Assembly (NCBI RefSeq): GCF_003595175.1
Contig: NZ_CP032419.1
Coordinates: forward strand, 186,001 to 250,000
Source: Pseudomonas cavernae
GTDB taxonomy: Bacteria; Pseudomonadota; Gammaproteobacteria; Pseudomonadales; Pseudomonadaceae
Direction of reading: 5' to 3'
DNA: 64,000 nt
The notes under the pieces were generated by a model. That model was not told where the DNA came from. It saw only the letters and a program-made list of their open reading frames with translations, and did not search any database. The position numbers and the translations under genes are program-made. Below are positions 47,759 through 56,871 of the stretch, piece after piece (the first letter of the stretch is position 1; each line of letters begins with the position of its first letter).

Positions 47759-47831
47759 GTAGGTTGGGTCGAGCGCAGCGATACCCAACGTGACTGTGAT
47801 GATGGGTATCGCTGCGCTCGACCCATCCTAC
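47759..47831. repeat. Long palindrome, family A copy 5
   Basis: A 73-bp inverted repeat opening GTAGGTTGGGTCGAGCGC and closing GCGCTCGACCCATCCTAC, between the dehydrogenase and the FAH-family gene. Confidence 0.9.
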
Positions 47832-47851
47832 GTAATGTGTGAGGAACCGGC

Positions 47852-48517
47852 ATGAGCTACCAGCACCAATACCGCGACGGCACCCATATCCACTTCCCGC
47901 TCGGCAAGGTGGTGTGCATCGGCCGCAACTACGCCGAGCACGCCAAGGAGCTGAACAACCCGCTGCCCAGCGAGCCGCTGCTGTTCATCAAGCCGGGCAG
48001 CTGCGTGGTGCCGCTGGACGAGGGCTTCAGCATTCCCGCCGACCGCGGCGTGGTGCATTACGAGGCGGAGATCGCCGTGCTGATTGGCAAGCCGCTGTCG
48101 CGCACACCGAACCGCGAGGAGGTGCTGGACGCCATTTCCGGCTTCGCCCCGGCGCTCGACCTGACCCTGCGCGACGTGCAGGCCAAGCTCAAGGACAAGG
48201 GCTACCCCTGGGAAGTGGCCAAGGCCTTCGACGGCGCCTGCGTGCTGGCGCCCTTCGTGCCGGGCGATGCGGTGGAGGACCTGACCGACATCGGCATTCG
48301 CCTGACGATCAACGGCGAGCTGCGCCAGGACGGCAACAGCGGCGCCATGCTTAACCCGATCGTGCCGATGATCCAGCACATCTGTGGCCACTTCAGCCTG
48401 CAAGCCGGCGATGTGCTGCTCACCGGCACGCCGGCGGGCGTCGGCCCGCTGCACAGCGGCGACGAACTGCTGCTGGAACTGGTCGGTCACTCGCGTTTCG
48501 CCAGCCGGGTGTTGTAA
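47852..48517 (+). CDS. Fumarylacetoacetate-hydrolase-family protein
   Basis: A 221-residue FAH-fold enzyme. Metal ligands are visible in VHYEAEIAVLIGK (Glu-x-Glu) and the following Asp in LDLTLRD; the C-terminal LLTGTPAGVGPL is typical. Members act as acylpyruvases, oxaloacetate decarboxylases or oxaloacetate tautomerases; which one is not clear. GAGGAA precedes ATG 47852. It probably follows the dehydrogenase in one transcript, interrupted by a palindrome. Confidence 0.88.
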   Translation: MSYQHQYRDGTHIHFPLGKVVCIGRNYAEHAKELNNPLPSEPLLFIKPGSCVVPLDEGFSIPADRGVVHYEAEIAVLIGKPLSRTPNREEVLDAISGFAPALDLTLRDVQAKLKDKGYPWEVAKAFDGACVLAPFVPGDAVEDLTDIGIRLTINGELRQDGNSGAMLNPIVPMIQHICGHFSLQAGDVLLTGTPAGVGPLHSGDELLLELVGHSRFASRVL

Positions 48518-48627
48518 GGTCGACCCACCCTGGCCCGCCAGGGCCGGGTGTTCCGTCAAGGATGACGCAGGGAACAATTTTCCAAGACGGCCGGGTTGCT
48601 CGCTGTCGCCGTCTCGAGCCGTTGTCG

Positions 48628-49551
48628 ATGCCCCTCACTTTCTCTTCCATGTTGCGTCCGCGCTGGCTGGCGCCGGCGTTCTGCCTGTTGGCCGTTACGG
48701 TGCTGGCCAAGGCTTGGCACTGGGACGAGCGCGCCTGGCTGTGGCTGCAGGAGCTCGGCGTCGGCCAGAGCGCGCGCGCCGCCAGTGTCTGGCTACCCGG
48801 CTACCGGGCGGTGATCCAGGCCAAGCCGCTGGCCGGGTTGGACGACGACGAGCCTTCCGACCTGACCTACAACCCGGCGAGCCAGACCCTGTTCACCGTG
48901 ACCGGGATGGATCCGCAATTGGTCGAGCTGAGCCTCACCGGCGAGGTGCTGCGGCGCATCGCCCTGGTCGGTTTCGCCAACCCCGAAGGGGTGGCCATGT
49001 TGGCCGACGGCAATATGGCGATCACCGACGAGCGCCGGCGCACCCTGTCGATCTTCAAGCTCAGCCCGCTGACCCTCGAGCTCAACGCCCTGGATACCGC
49101 CGAGCGCGACCTTGGCTTTGCCGATTCGGGCAACAAGGGCTTCGAGGGCATCGCCTGGGACCCGGCGCGCCAGCGCCTGCTGCTCGGCAAGGAGCGTACG
49201 CCGACCGCGCTGTTCAGTTGGAGTAGCGATGGCGGACCGAGCCTCAGCGGGGCGATGCAGCCGCTGCCCAGCGAGCAGCTGTATATGCGCAACCTCTCGG
49301 CGCTGAGCGTCGATCCGCGCACCGGCCACACCCTGGTGCTGTCGGCGCAGTCCAGCCTGCTGCTGGAGCTCGACGAGCGTGGCGAGCCGGTCAGTTTCAT
49401 CAGCCTGCTCGGCGGCTTCAACGGCCTGCACCGCAAGATCCCGCGCGCCGAAGGCGTGGCCATCGACGAGCAGGGCACCATCTACATGGTCAGCGAGCCG
49501 AACCTGTTCTACGTGTTCCGCAAGGAGCCGGCGGCCGCCAAGGCGAATTAA
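48628..49551 (+). CDS. SdiA-regulated-type beta-propeller protein
   Basis: A 307-residue protein with one N-terminal membrane segment (about 12-30) and a periplasmic beta-propeller of the YjiK/SdiA-regulated family (LTYNPASQTLFTVTGMD, GNKGFEGIAWDP, MVSEPNLFYVFRKE). It is a close relative of the CarP-like protein at 55522; both end in SEPNLFYVFRK. Start uncertain: 48628 or 48649. It is immediately upstream of carO. Function unknown. Confidence 0.83.
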   Translation: MPLTFSSMLRPRWLAPAFCLLAVTVLAKAWHWDERAWLWLQELGVGQSARAASVWLPGYRAVIQAKPLAGLDDDEPSDLTYNPASQTLFTVTGMDPQLVELSLTGEVLRRIALVGFANPEGVAMLADGNMAITDERRRTLSIFKLSPLTLELNALDTAERDLGFADSGNKGFEGIAWDPARQRLLLGKERTPTALFSWSSDGGPSLSGAMQPLPSEQLYMRNLSALSVDPRTGHTLVLSAQSSLLLELDERGEPVSFISLLGGFNGLHRKIPRAEGVAIDEQGTIYMVSEPNLFYVFRKEPAAAKAN

Positions 49552-49612
49552 GCCTGAATTCAGCTGCGGCGCTTAGGCTGATCCCGTCCACCACTGTTAC
49601 GGGAACTGCCCT

Positions 49613-49963
49613 ATGAAACGCCAAGCCCTAGCCCTGCTGTTCGTGCCCCTGCTGTCCACCGCCGCCCTGGCCGCGGGTGGCTACAGCGGCCCGGGCAACA
49701 CCCCGCAGGTGACCACGGTCGCCGCCGCCCTGGAAGCCGCCGACGATACGCCGGTGCTGCTGACCGGGCAGATCGTCAAGCGCGTGAAGGGCGACAAGTA
49801 CGAGTTCAAGGACGCCAGCGGCACCATCCAGGTCGAGATCGATGACGACGACTGGCCGCCGCAGACCATCTCGGAAACCGCCAAGGTCAAGCTGGCCGGC
49901 GAGGTCGAACGCGATCTGACCGGTCGCGAGGTCGACGTCGATCTCGTCGAGCTGGCCAAGTGA
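49613..49963 (+). CDS. carO: Periplasmic OB-fold stress protein (YgiW/BOF family), CarO-like
   Basis: A 116-residue exported protein: signal peptide ending TAALA (residue 20), then a BOF-type OB-fold with LTGQIVKRVKGDKYEFKDAS and DDDDWPP. In P. aeruginosa the homologue CarO (PA0320) is calcium-regulated and helps keep intracellular calcium low. The partner CarP homologue is at 55522. Placement after the propeller paralogue supports orthology. Confidence 0.85.
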   Translation: MKRQALALLFVPLLSTAALAAGGYSGPGNTPQVTTVAAALEAADDTPVLLTGQIVKRVKGDKYEFKDASGTIQVEIDDDDWPPQTISETAKVKLAGEVERDLTGREVDVDLVELAK

Positions 49964-50003
49964 AGTCATGCCGTGCCGGTCTTGCGCCCGGCGCGGCAGC
50001 TGC

Positions 50004-50570
50004 TCAGGCGCCGGCGTCGAAGCCCTGCCGCACGTTCACCCATTGATGACCGCATACCCCCTCCATGACGAACAGCGGGCCGATGGTTTCGTCCATCCGC
50101 AAGTAGTCCGGGCTGTCCAGCTCGAACTGCGATATCGGCTCTGCCTTGCAGGTACCCACCCCGAGTGCCAGGCTCCAGCACGCCCAGTCGCTCTAGTGGC
50201 CTGTGCGGTTAGTTGGTTACCTCAAGTTCGGATGACTGAGGTTCTGAGACAAGGCGCTGCGACGAGTCATAGCCCGCTATGGCGAGGAGCAGCAACGCAG
50301 TATCAGGGCCTCAGGCGCCGAAATTGACTAATCGAATTAACCAAACAGGCCACTAGGCCTCGGCGAGGAAGTTGACGAAGCCTTTGCAGCGGCGCCAAGC
50401 CGAACGTCTGCGGCGTTTGTATGGTGCCGAGTTGCACCTCCTGCAGGCGCGCCAGGCCCCTGTCGGCGCGGCTAGGCATCTCGAAGCTGGGGGGTGAACT
50501 GGCCGTGGATCAGCTCGTACTGGCCGTGGTGCGGATGCTGGTCGTCGCTGTAGGAGGTCGACAGGCAGGG
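50004..50570 (-). pseudogene. Acetylpolyamine amidohydrolase (HDAC-fold) relic
   Basis: Two ends of an acetylpolyamine-aminohydrolase gene survive. On the minus strand from about 50570 the 5' part encodes YSDDQHPHHGQYELIHGQ, shifts frame at a run of six C (near 50490), continues FEMPSRADRGLARLQEV and FGLAPL, then a second shift gives GFVNFLAEA. At 50354 it is broken by a miniature element. Beyond that the 3' part gives ISQFELDSPDYLRM and GPLFVMEGV, the end of class II HDAC-like proteins, stopping at 50004. About 200 residues including the catalytic core are gone, and no start codon remains. The position matches PA0321. It cannot be functional. Confidence 0.82.
50195..50354. mobile_element. 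160-bp miniature inverted-repeat element inside the amidohydrolase relic
   Basis: The ends AGTGGCCTGTGCGGTTA (left) and, inward from the right, AGTGGCCTGTTTGGTTA match at 15 of 17 positions. CT on the left and AG on the right make possible CTAG-type target sequence. No coding capacity. It is a different family from the elements at 4723 and 57596. Confidence 0.75.
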
Positions 50571-50662
50571 CTCCTCCCGGGCCTGCGTGCAGGCCCGTTA
50601 CTCATGGGTTGGCGGGGCGGGTGGTGCCTCTCCCGGTCGCGGCAGAGGCGTGGCGCGAGGGC

Positions 50663-51170
50663 CTACTTCTTCAGCTTGGTCCACACCTTGCTGCGCAAGG
50701 CCAGGGCCTTCGGCGAGCAGAGCTTGAACGGCGTCAGGCGCGCGAGCTTGTCCTGCGGCGTGTTGATCGCCGGGTCATCGAACAGCGCCTTGTCCATGAA
50801 CGGGTCAGAGCCGGCGATGGCGTTGTTGTACTTGGCGAAGTTGGAGGCAGCGGCGATGTTCTCCGGCTGCATCATCCAGTTGATGAAGACGTGCGCTTCC
50901 TCGACGTTGCTGGCGTCCTTGGGGATCGCGAAGTTGTCGATGAACAGGTTGATGCCTTCCTTCGGATAGACGTAGGTGAGGGTCGCGCGCTGCGCGTGGG
51001 CGCGGTGGAAGGCGCCGTTCCACTGCTGGTGCATGGCGACTTCGCCGGCGGCCATGCGTTCGATGGTGCCGTCACTGTTGTACATGGCCAGCAGGGGCTT
51101 CTGCTTGAGCAGCACTTCTTGGATCTTGAGCGCGACCTTGGGGTCTTCGGCGTTGGCGCTGGCCGACGTA
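50663..51170 (-). pseudogene. Polyamine-binding protein, C-terminal fragment fused behind a permease
   Basis: Only the last ~165 residues of a PotD/PotF-type binding protein remain (from about ANAEDPKVALKIQEVLL through LTYVYPKEGINLFIDNFAIP to KALALRSKVWTKLKK). The signal peptide and first lobe, about 190 residues, are absent. Upstream the frame overlaps the end of the permease gene directly. This indicates one deletion from inside the permease 3' end into the middle of the binding-protein gene (PA0323/PA0324 equivalents). The fragment cannot be exported or bind ligand. Confidence 0.85.
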
Positions 51171-51935
51171 GTAGGACAGGGCGACGAAAGCTATGGAAAT
51201 CACGAGGATGATCGAGGAAATCGCGTTGATTTTCGGCGAGATACCCATACGGATGGAGCGGAAGATGTACACCGGCAGGGTGGTCGCGCCGGCGCCGGCG
51301 ACAAAGTAGGTGATGACAAAGTCGTCCATGGAGATGATGAAGGCGAGCATGGCGCCGGAAAGGATGCCCGGCAGCAGCAGCGGAAAACTGACCTTCCAGA
51401 ACGCCCGCCAGGGCGAGGCGTAGAGGTCGGCGGCGGCCTCCAGCAGCTGCGGGTTCATGCCCTCCAAGCGGGCGCGGATCGGCAGGTAGGCAAACGGGAT
51501 GCAGAACACCACATGGGCGATGAGGATGGTGAACAGCGACAGCTTGAGGCCGACGAAGCTAAAGAACATCAGGGTCGCCACCGCGGTGACGATCTCCGGC
51601 ACCAGCAGCGGCAGGCCGAGCACCCCGCTCATCAGCGTCTGCCCGCGGAAGGCGCCGCCGCGCATGCCCAAGGCGGCGAGGGTGGCCAGGCTGGTGGCGA
51701 GCAGGGTGGCGAGGCTGGCGACGATCAGCGAGTTCTGCGCCGCGCGGACGATCTCGGCGTCGTTGGCCACCACCGCGTACCACTTAAGGCTGAAGCCGTC
51801 CCATAGGGTCGCCGACTGCCCGCCGTTGAAGCTCAACACCACCAGCACCAGGATCGGCAGATAGAGGAACAGGAAGAACAGCCAGGCCGCCGGGCGCATG
51901 CCGGCGAAGCGCCACAGCGGGTTGTCGACGTTCAT
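51072..51935 (-). CDS. Polyamine ABC permease 2, with an altered C-terminus
   Basis: A PotC-type permease. Residues 1-265 look complete, with six spans and the EAA loop EAAADLYASPWRAFWKVSFP. After LSYYVGQ the last ~25 residues (RQRRRPQGRAQDPRSAAQ and on) are a read-through of the fused binding-protein fragment in another frame, replacing the natural short tail. The channel part may still fold, but its binding protein is broken. It overlaps the upstream permease gene by ATGA. Confidence 0.85.
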   Translation of the reverse strand: MNVDNPLWRFAGMRPAAWLFFLFLYLPILVLVVLSFNGGQSATLWDGFSLKWYAVVANDAEIVRAAQNSLIVASLATLLATSLATLAALGMRGGAFRGQTLMSGVLGLPLLVPEIVTAVATLMFFSFVGLKLSLFTILIAHVVFCIPFAYLPIRARLEGMNPQLLEAAADLYASPWRAFWKVSFPLLLPGILSGAMLAFIISMDDFVITYFVAGAGATTLPVYIFRSIRMGISPKINAISSIILVISIAFVALSYYVGQRQRRRPQGRAQDPRSAAQAEAPAGHVQQ

Positions 51936-52843
51936 GGCCGGCCTCCGCCGTTGCCCGGTTTGAAGCGCAGGCTGTAGGTGAGCATCGCCAGCAGCACGAA
52001 GGCGAGCAGAGCGAAGGCCAGCGCCGCGCCCAGCGGCCAGTTGTGTGAGGCACCGAACTGCAGCTGGATGAGGTTGCCGATCATCAGCGTCTTACCGCCG
52101 CCGAGCAGCTCGGGAATGATGTAGTTGCCCAGCGCCGGGATGAACACCAGGATCGCCCCGGCGACTACGCCGGGCATGGCCAGCGGCACGATGATCCACT
52201 TGAGCGCCTGCCAGCGGTTGCCGCCGAGGTCGAAGGCTGCCTCCACCAGGCGCCAGTCGAGCTTCTCCAGGCTGGTGTAGATCGGCAGCACCATGAACGG
52301 CAGGTAGGTGTAGAGCAGGCCGATGATCACCGCCGCGTCGCTGTACAGCAGGCCCAGCGGTTGCGCGCTAAGGTTCAGGCCCTGCAGGCCGGCGTCGAGT
52401 AGCCCACCGTTGCGCAGCAACATCCAGGCATAGGCGCGCACCAGCAGGTTGGTCCAGAACGGCACGGTGACCAGGAACAGCAGCAGGTTGCGCTTGCGCT
52501 CGGGCTGCAGGGCCAGGTACAGCGCGGTGGGGAAGCCGATCAGCAGGCAGCCGAGGGTGGTCAGCACCGACAGCCAGAACGAGCGCTGGAAGATCTGCAG
52601 GTAGTCGGTGTTGAACACCCAGCTGTCGTCGAGATCGCGCTCGTAGAAGAAGTTGACGTAGGCGTCCGCCGAGTACTGGCCCCATTTCACCCCGCCGTAA
52701 TCGCCGGACTGCAGCAGCGAGACGACGAACATGATGCCCAGCGGCAGCAGCATGAGCACCAGCAGGGTGAGCATCGCCGGGCTGCTCAGCAGCAGCCGGC
52801 GGTTGAGCTGGCGGCGCGCGGCGACGGCCTGCAGGCCACTCAT
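51932..52843 (-). CDS. Polyamine ABC permease 1
   Basis: A PotB-type permease of 303 residues with six spans and EAA loop [23 protein letters not shown] 52843 overlaps the ATPase stop (ATGA), giving the correct cytoplasmic N-terminus; the longer open frame from 52912 lies inside the ATPase gene. It is second in the ATPase-permease-permease-binding protein operon (PA0326-PA0323 order). Confidence 0.92.
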   Translation of the reverse strand: MSGLQAVAARRQLNRRLLLSSPAMLTLLVLMLLPLGIMFVVSLLQSGDYGGVKWGQYSADAYVNFFYERDLDDSWVFNTDYLQIFQRSFWLSVLTTLGCLLIGFPTALYLALQPERKRNLLLFLVTVPFWTNLLVRAYAWMLLRNGGLLDAGLQGLNLSAQPLGLLYSDAAVIIGLLYTYLPFMVLPIYTSLEKLDWRLVEAAFDLGGNRWQALKWIIVPLAMPGVVAGAILVFIPALGNYIIPELLGGGKTLMIGNLIQLQFGASHNWPLGAALAFALLAFVLLAMLTYSLRFKPGNGGGRP

Positions 52844-53889
52844 TCGCTCAGCACCTTGATCGCCGTCGGCGCCACCTGCACGCGCACCTGCTCGCCTGGG
52901 GCATAGGCGCACAGCGCGCCCTCGGCGTTCTGCTGGCGCACGCGAAAGCCGCTCTGGCCGGCGACCTTGAGGTGATAGATGGTGTCGGTGCCGACATACA
53001 CCACGTTCTCCACCGCGCCGACCAGTTCGCCGTTGTCGGCCAGGCGCGTGCGTTCCGGGCGGATCGCCAGGGTCACAGGCCCACGCGTGGCGCTGAAGGC
53101 GCTGAGCAGCTGGCCGTCGGCCAGGCGCACGCCGGTGCCGAGGGCCTCGCCGGCCAGGAAGTTGGTCTCGCCGATAAAGGCGGCGACCCGCCGATTGGCC
53201 GGCGCCTCGTAGATTTCCAGCGGCGTGCCGACCTGGAGGATCTGGCCCTTGTCCATCACCGCGATGCGGTCGGACATGGTCAGCGCCTCCTCCTGGTCGT
53301 GGGTGACGAAGATGAAGGTGATGCCGGTCTCGTGCTGCAGGCGCTTGAGCTCGATCTGCATGTCCTTGCGCAGCTTCTGGTCCAGCGCCGACAGCGACTC
53401 GTCGAGCAGCAGCACCTTGGGCCGGTTGGCCAGCGCGCGGGCCAGGGCGATACGCTGTTGCTGGCCGCCGGACAGCTGGTCGGCACGCCGCCCACCGACA
53501 TCCGGCAGCTTCACCAGCGCCAGCATGCGCTGCACCGTCGCGCCGATCTCGGCCTTGCCCAGGCCGCGCATCTCCAGGCCGAAGGCGATGTTCTGCGCCA
53601 CCGTCATGTGCGGGAACAGCGCGTAGCTCTGGAACACGGTGTTGACCGGCCGACGGAACGGCGGCAGGTCCTGCATGGCTTCGCCGTACAGGCGGATGGT
53701 GCCGGCGCTGGGCTGCTCGAAGCCGGCGATCAGGCGCAGCAGGGTGGTCTTGCCGCAGCTGGAGGGGCCGAGCAGGGTGAAGAATTCGTTGGCGTGGATG
53801 TCCAGCGAAACCTCGTCAAGCGCCTTGACCCGGTGCCCAGGCTCGCCGAACTCCATGCTGATGTGTTCGATGTTGATCGCGCTGGCCAT
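52840..53889 (-). CDS. Polyamine ABC transporter ATPase
   Basis: A PotA-type ATPase of 349 residues: Walker [10 protein letters not shown] (Ser where many have Gly), Q-loop [11 protein letters not shown], signature [12 protein letters not shown], Walker [15 protein letters not shown]-loop VTHDQEEA, and a C-terminal TOBE domain. The gene itself is intact, but it serves a transporter whose binding protein has been lost, so it may be decaying or may service another receptor. Confidence 0.92.
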   Translation of the reverse strand: MASAINIEHISMEFGEPGHRVKALDEVSLDIHANEFFTLLGPSSCGKTTLLRLIAGFEQPSAGTIRLYGEAMQDLPPFRRPVNTVFQSYALFPHMTVAQNIAFGLEMRGLGKAEIGATVQRMLALVKLPDVGGRRADQLSGGQQQRIALARALANRPKVLLLDESLSALDQKLRKDMQIELKRLQHETGITFIFVTHDQEEALTMSDRIAVMDKGQILQVGTPLEIYEAPANRRVAAFIGETNFLAGEALGTGVRLADGQLLSAFSATRGPVTLAIRPERTRLADNGELVGAVENVVYVGTDTIYHLKVAGQSGFRVRQQNAEGALCAYAPGEQVRVQVAPTAIKVLSE

Positions 53890-54174
53890 GCTGATCCCAA
53901 TCCCTAACTAGTTGTTCTTGTTGGGCTTTTCTTCTTGTGCGGAAATCCGTCCCGGCGTTCCCCGGATTCTGGCAGTGCGCCGGTGGCGGCAGAACGATAA
54001 ATCCGGACAAAAGGGGACAATTGCGGCCAAGTTGCAGTGGGGCGTTGGGCTGGCGGAGCCGCCTGGGGTTTCTCCGCAGAGCCTGGGTGCTGGTGTTGGC
54101 CGCTGCTCTGGATCCCCGCCTGTGCGGGAATGACGGGGATGGGGGGGGCGCTGCTTCCGTCGTTCCCGCGGTTC

Positions 54175-54243
54175 GTAGGATGGGTCGAGCGCAGCGATAC
54201 CCATCGGCGATTCGATGGGTATCGCAGGCTCAACCCATCCTAC
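54175..54243. repeat. Long palindrome, family A copy 6
   Basis: A 69-bp inverted repeat opening GTAGGATGGGTCGAGCGC and closing GCTCAACCCATCCTAC; the spacer between arms is short. Confidence 0.9.
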
Positions 54244-54335
54244 GGGCTGGATTCCTGCCAGCGGAGGAATGCCGAGCCGAAGGATTGCTTTCCGCCGCAC
54301 CCTCGTCCCCGCGCAGGCGGGGAGCCAGTGAGGCC

Positions 54336-54384
54336 GTAGCCCGGATGCAATCCGGGGGGCCATCCCGGATGGCATCCGGGCTAC
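54336..54384. repeat. Family B palindrome, copy 2
   Basis: GTAGCCCGGATGCAATCCG and the closing CGGATGGCATCCGGGCTAC form a 49-bp inverted repeat, the same family as 12328-12383. Confidence 0.85.
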
Positions 54385-54409
54385 GAAATGCTGAGGGCGG
54401 ATGCCTCGT

Positions 54410-55423
54410 TCAGCGCCGGTACAGGCTCGGTGTCTGCCCGCTCCAGCGCTGGAAGGCGTGGCGGAAGCTGGCGGTTTCGCTGTAGCGGAGCTGCTCGGCG
54501 ATCAGGTAGATCGGCAGGTCAGTCTGCATCAGCAACTGCCGCGCCTTGTCATAGCGCACCTCGTCGAGCAGGCGCTGGTAGCTGGTGTTCATCCGCTGCA
54601 GATGCCGGCGCAGGGTGCGTGCGCTGCGGTGCAGCTGGCCGGCGACGCGCTCCAGGCTGCCGGCTTCGCGCAGGTTGCTGGCCAGGTGCTGGCGGATCTG
54701 GCCGAGCACGTCGTGGCCGTTGTTCAGCTGGGCGTCGAGCTTCAGGCATTGCTGCAGGCCATGGTGGCAGGTCACCGGGTCGGCCAGTGGCAGCTCGCGA
54801 TTGAGCAGCGCGGCGTCGAAGCACAGAGCGTTGCGCGACGCACCGAACTCGGTCGGGCAGCCGAGCTTGTCGCCGTAGGCCAGGGCGTGCAACGGCGGCC
54901 GGTAGGCCAGCAGCAGACGGCGCGGGCGCAGCGCCTGGCCGAGCAGGTCCTGGACCACGGTGAGCAGTGAGGTCAGGCACAGCTCGGTGTTGAGCACCGT
55001 CAGTTCCGGCGCATAGCGGTAGCCGACGGCGACCAGGCGCGCCTCGTCGCCGTCCTCTTCCAGGCTCAGCTTGAAATAGGTGCCGAGCAGTGCCGGGTGG
55101 ACCAGGGCCAGCTGCAGCGCCTCGCGCAGGCTGCGGCTGGCGAGCATGGTGTAGCCGAGGATGCCGTAGGCCGAGACATGCATGCGCAGGCCGAGGGTCA
55201 GGCCCAGCGCCGGGTCGCGGGTATGCTGCAGGGCGTTGGCGAACACCCGCAGCTCCTGGGCGTGGCTGATCAGCTTGTCCGGGGTATCCAGATCGGCGCG
55301 GCGCAGGCCGCTGTCCTGCAGCAGGCGCTCGCAGGGTGCGCTGTCAGCGAGCTGGCTGACGGCCAGGGCGATGGTGTGCAGCGTGGTGAGGGCGCGCTCT
55401 TCCGCACGCAATGCCGAGGTCAT
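54410..55423 (-). CDS. AraC-family regulator (arabinose-binding-like domain)
   Basis: A 337-residue regulator with a PF12625-type N-terminal domain (about 20-205, RDPALGLTLGLRMHVSAYGI) and a C-terminal double helix-turn-helix (about 235-335, ending YSETASFRHAFQRWSGQTP). It is divergent from the carP-like gene over 98 bp. It occupies the place where I recall the autotransporter aaaA in PAO1. Its target and effector are unknown. Confidence 0.88.
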   Translation of the reverse strand: MTSALRAEERALTTLHTIALAVSQLADSAPCERLLQDSGLRRADLDTPDKLISHAQELRVFANALQHTRDPALGLTLGLRMHVSAYGILGYTMLASRSLREALQLALVHPALLGTYFKLSLEEDGDEARLVAVGYRYAPELTVLNTELCLTSLLTVVQDLLGQALRPRRLLLAYRPPLHALAYGDKLGCPTEFGASRNALCFDAALLNRELPLADPVTCHHGLQQCLKLDAQLNNGHDVLGQIRQHLASNLREAGSLERVAGQLHRSARTLRRHLQRMNTSYQRLLDEVRYDKARQLLMQTDLPIYLIAEQLRYSETASFRHAFQRWSGQTPSLYRR

Positions 55424-55521
55424 GGTCTTCCTCTGGTTCGTCCCTGAGTGGCAGTTGTTAAGCTTCGCTTCAGTCTGCTTGTGTTATTTCTAGACGATTC
55501 TGTCCCGCTGAGCTTGCCCGC

Positions 55522-56439
55522 ATGCGCCGATTGCTGACTCCGAAACGCCTGCTCTGGGCCCTGCTGATCGGCGTGCTGCTGCTGGCGGCGCTGACCGCCC
55601 AGGAGTTTCGCCTGTTCGAGCGGGCCTGGTTTCCGGTGCAGGAATGGCGGCATGCGGCCAAGTGGCGCGGCGAGTCGATCTGGTTGCCGGACTATCGGGT
55701 GGCGATCGAGGCCCTGCCGATCGCGGGCCTGAGCGACCTGTCGGCGCTGGCCTACGACCCCGAGCGCAAGACCCTATTCACGGTCACCAACAAGAACTCG
55801 CAGCTCATCGAGTTGTCGCTCACCGGCCAGGTGCTGCGGCGCATTCCGCTGCAGGGCTTCGGCGACCCGGAGGCCATCGAGTACATCGGTCCAGGGCTCT
55901 ATGTGATCACCGACGAGCGCGCGCAGCGGCTGATCAAGGTGCGCCTCGGCGAGGGCGAGGCACCGGTGAGTGCCGCGGCCACCGAACAGCTGACGCTGGG
56001 TATCGGCATGAATGGCAACAAGGGCTTCGAGGGCCTGGCCTATGATGCCGCCGGGCAGCGGCTGTTCGTCGCCAAGGAGCGCGACCCGGTACGCATCTAT
56101 GAGGTGCACGGCTTTCCGCAACTCAACCCGGAGCTGCCCTACGCGGTGCATGTGGTGGACGACCCGGCGCGCGACGCCCGGTTGTTCGTCCGCGACCTCT
56201 CCAGCCTCGACTACGACGCGCGCACCGGCCATCTGCTGGCGCTGTCCGACGAGTCGCGGCTGGCGCTGGAGCTGAATGGCGACGGCCGGCCGATCAGCAG
56301 CCTGTCGCTGCTGCGCGGCCAGCATGGCCTGCGGCGTTCGGTGCCGCAGGCCGAAGGCATCACCATGGACGATGCCGGCACTATCTACCTGGTCAGCGAG
56401 CCGAACCTGTTCTACGTGTTCCGCAAACAGGCCGACTGA
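55522..56439 (+). CDS. carP: CarP-like calcium-regulated beta-propeller protein
   Basis: A 305-residue protein with an N-terminal membrane segment (about 10-27) and a periplasmic beta-propeller of the SdiA-regulated family: LAYDPERKTLFTVTNKN, GDPEAIEYIGPGLYVITDER, NGNKGFEGLAYD, LVSEPNLFYVFRKQ. In P. aeruginosa CarP (PA0327) links calcium signalling to virulence traits. It is a paralogue of the protein at 48628. Orthology is by synteny with rpiA and ilvA and family membership. Confidence 0.83.
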   Translation: MRRLLTPKRLLWALLIGVLLLAALTAQEFRLFERAWFPVQEWRHAAKWRGESIWLPDYRVAIEALPIAGLSDLSALAYDPERKTLFTVTNKNSQLIELSLTGQVLRRIPLQGFGDPEAIEYIGPGLYVITDERAQRLIKVRLGEGEAPVSAAATEQLTLGIGMNGNKGFEGLAYDAAGQRLFVAKERDPVRIYEVHGFPQLNPELPYAVHVVDDPARDARLFVRDLSSLDYDARTGHLLALSDESRLALELNGDGRPISSLSLLRGQHGLRRSVPQAEGITMDDAGTIYLVSEPNLFYVFRKQAD

Positions 56440-56772
56440 TCAGCTCTCGTCGACCAGCGCGGCGCCCGGCGCGCTGCTGATCACCGACTGGATGCCGGCG
56501 TCACGGCTGGTGGCGCTGGCGTACATCTGGCTCTGGCCGACCACCTGGCCGTTGCTGGCCTTGAGCACGAAGTAGGGCTTGCCGCCGCTACCGTCCTTGG
56601 CTTCGAAGGCGCCGTCGCGCGCGACGTTTTTGCGCACCGACTCGATGCCGTTCAGCGCCGAGTCCTTGGCCTTGTACAGCTCGCTGGTGAGGATGATCTC
56701 ACCGTTGCCGGCGAGCAGGTTGAAGTGGAACTGGCCGTCTTTGGCCTTTTTCAGATGGAATTTTCCGGCCAT
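56440..56772 (-). CDS. YegP-family protein (DUF1508)
   Basis: A 110-residue protein made of two DUF1508 repeats: GKFHLKKAKDGQFHFNLLAGNG (shared form) and GKPYFVLKASNGQVVGQSQMY. Each repeat is about 50 residues. Function is unclear. The stop abuts the carP stop with no gap, so the two genes converge tightly. Confidence 0.88.
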   Translation of the reverse strand: MAGKFHLKKAKDGQFHFNLLAGNGEIILTSELYKAKDSALNGIESVRKNVARDGAFEAKDGSGGKPYFVLKASNGQVVGQSQMYASATSRDAGIQSVISSAPGAALVDES

Positions 56773-56871
56773 CGGGGGTCTCCTGGCGTAATGGGCTGGC
56801 GCGCCTCGGGCTGAGCTGGCGCCATCCCCAGTAACGCTAGACGACTCCGCCGGGCGCGGGCCGGCAGCCGA

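Larger units (their letters stand above)
53890..54409. other. 520-bp intergenic region rich in repeats
   Basis: No gene is seen. It holds the promoter region of the polyamine ABC operon, a family A palindrome (54175-54243), a family B palindrome (54336-54384) and GC-rich inverted motifs of the type CCCCGCCTGTGCGGG near 54115 and 54307. Confidence 0.7.

Noticed and set aside
50609..51211. A 200-codon plus-strand frame over the binding-protein fragment.
   Set aside because: It is antisense to a recognisable binding-protein fragment and has no own features.
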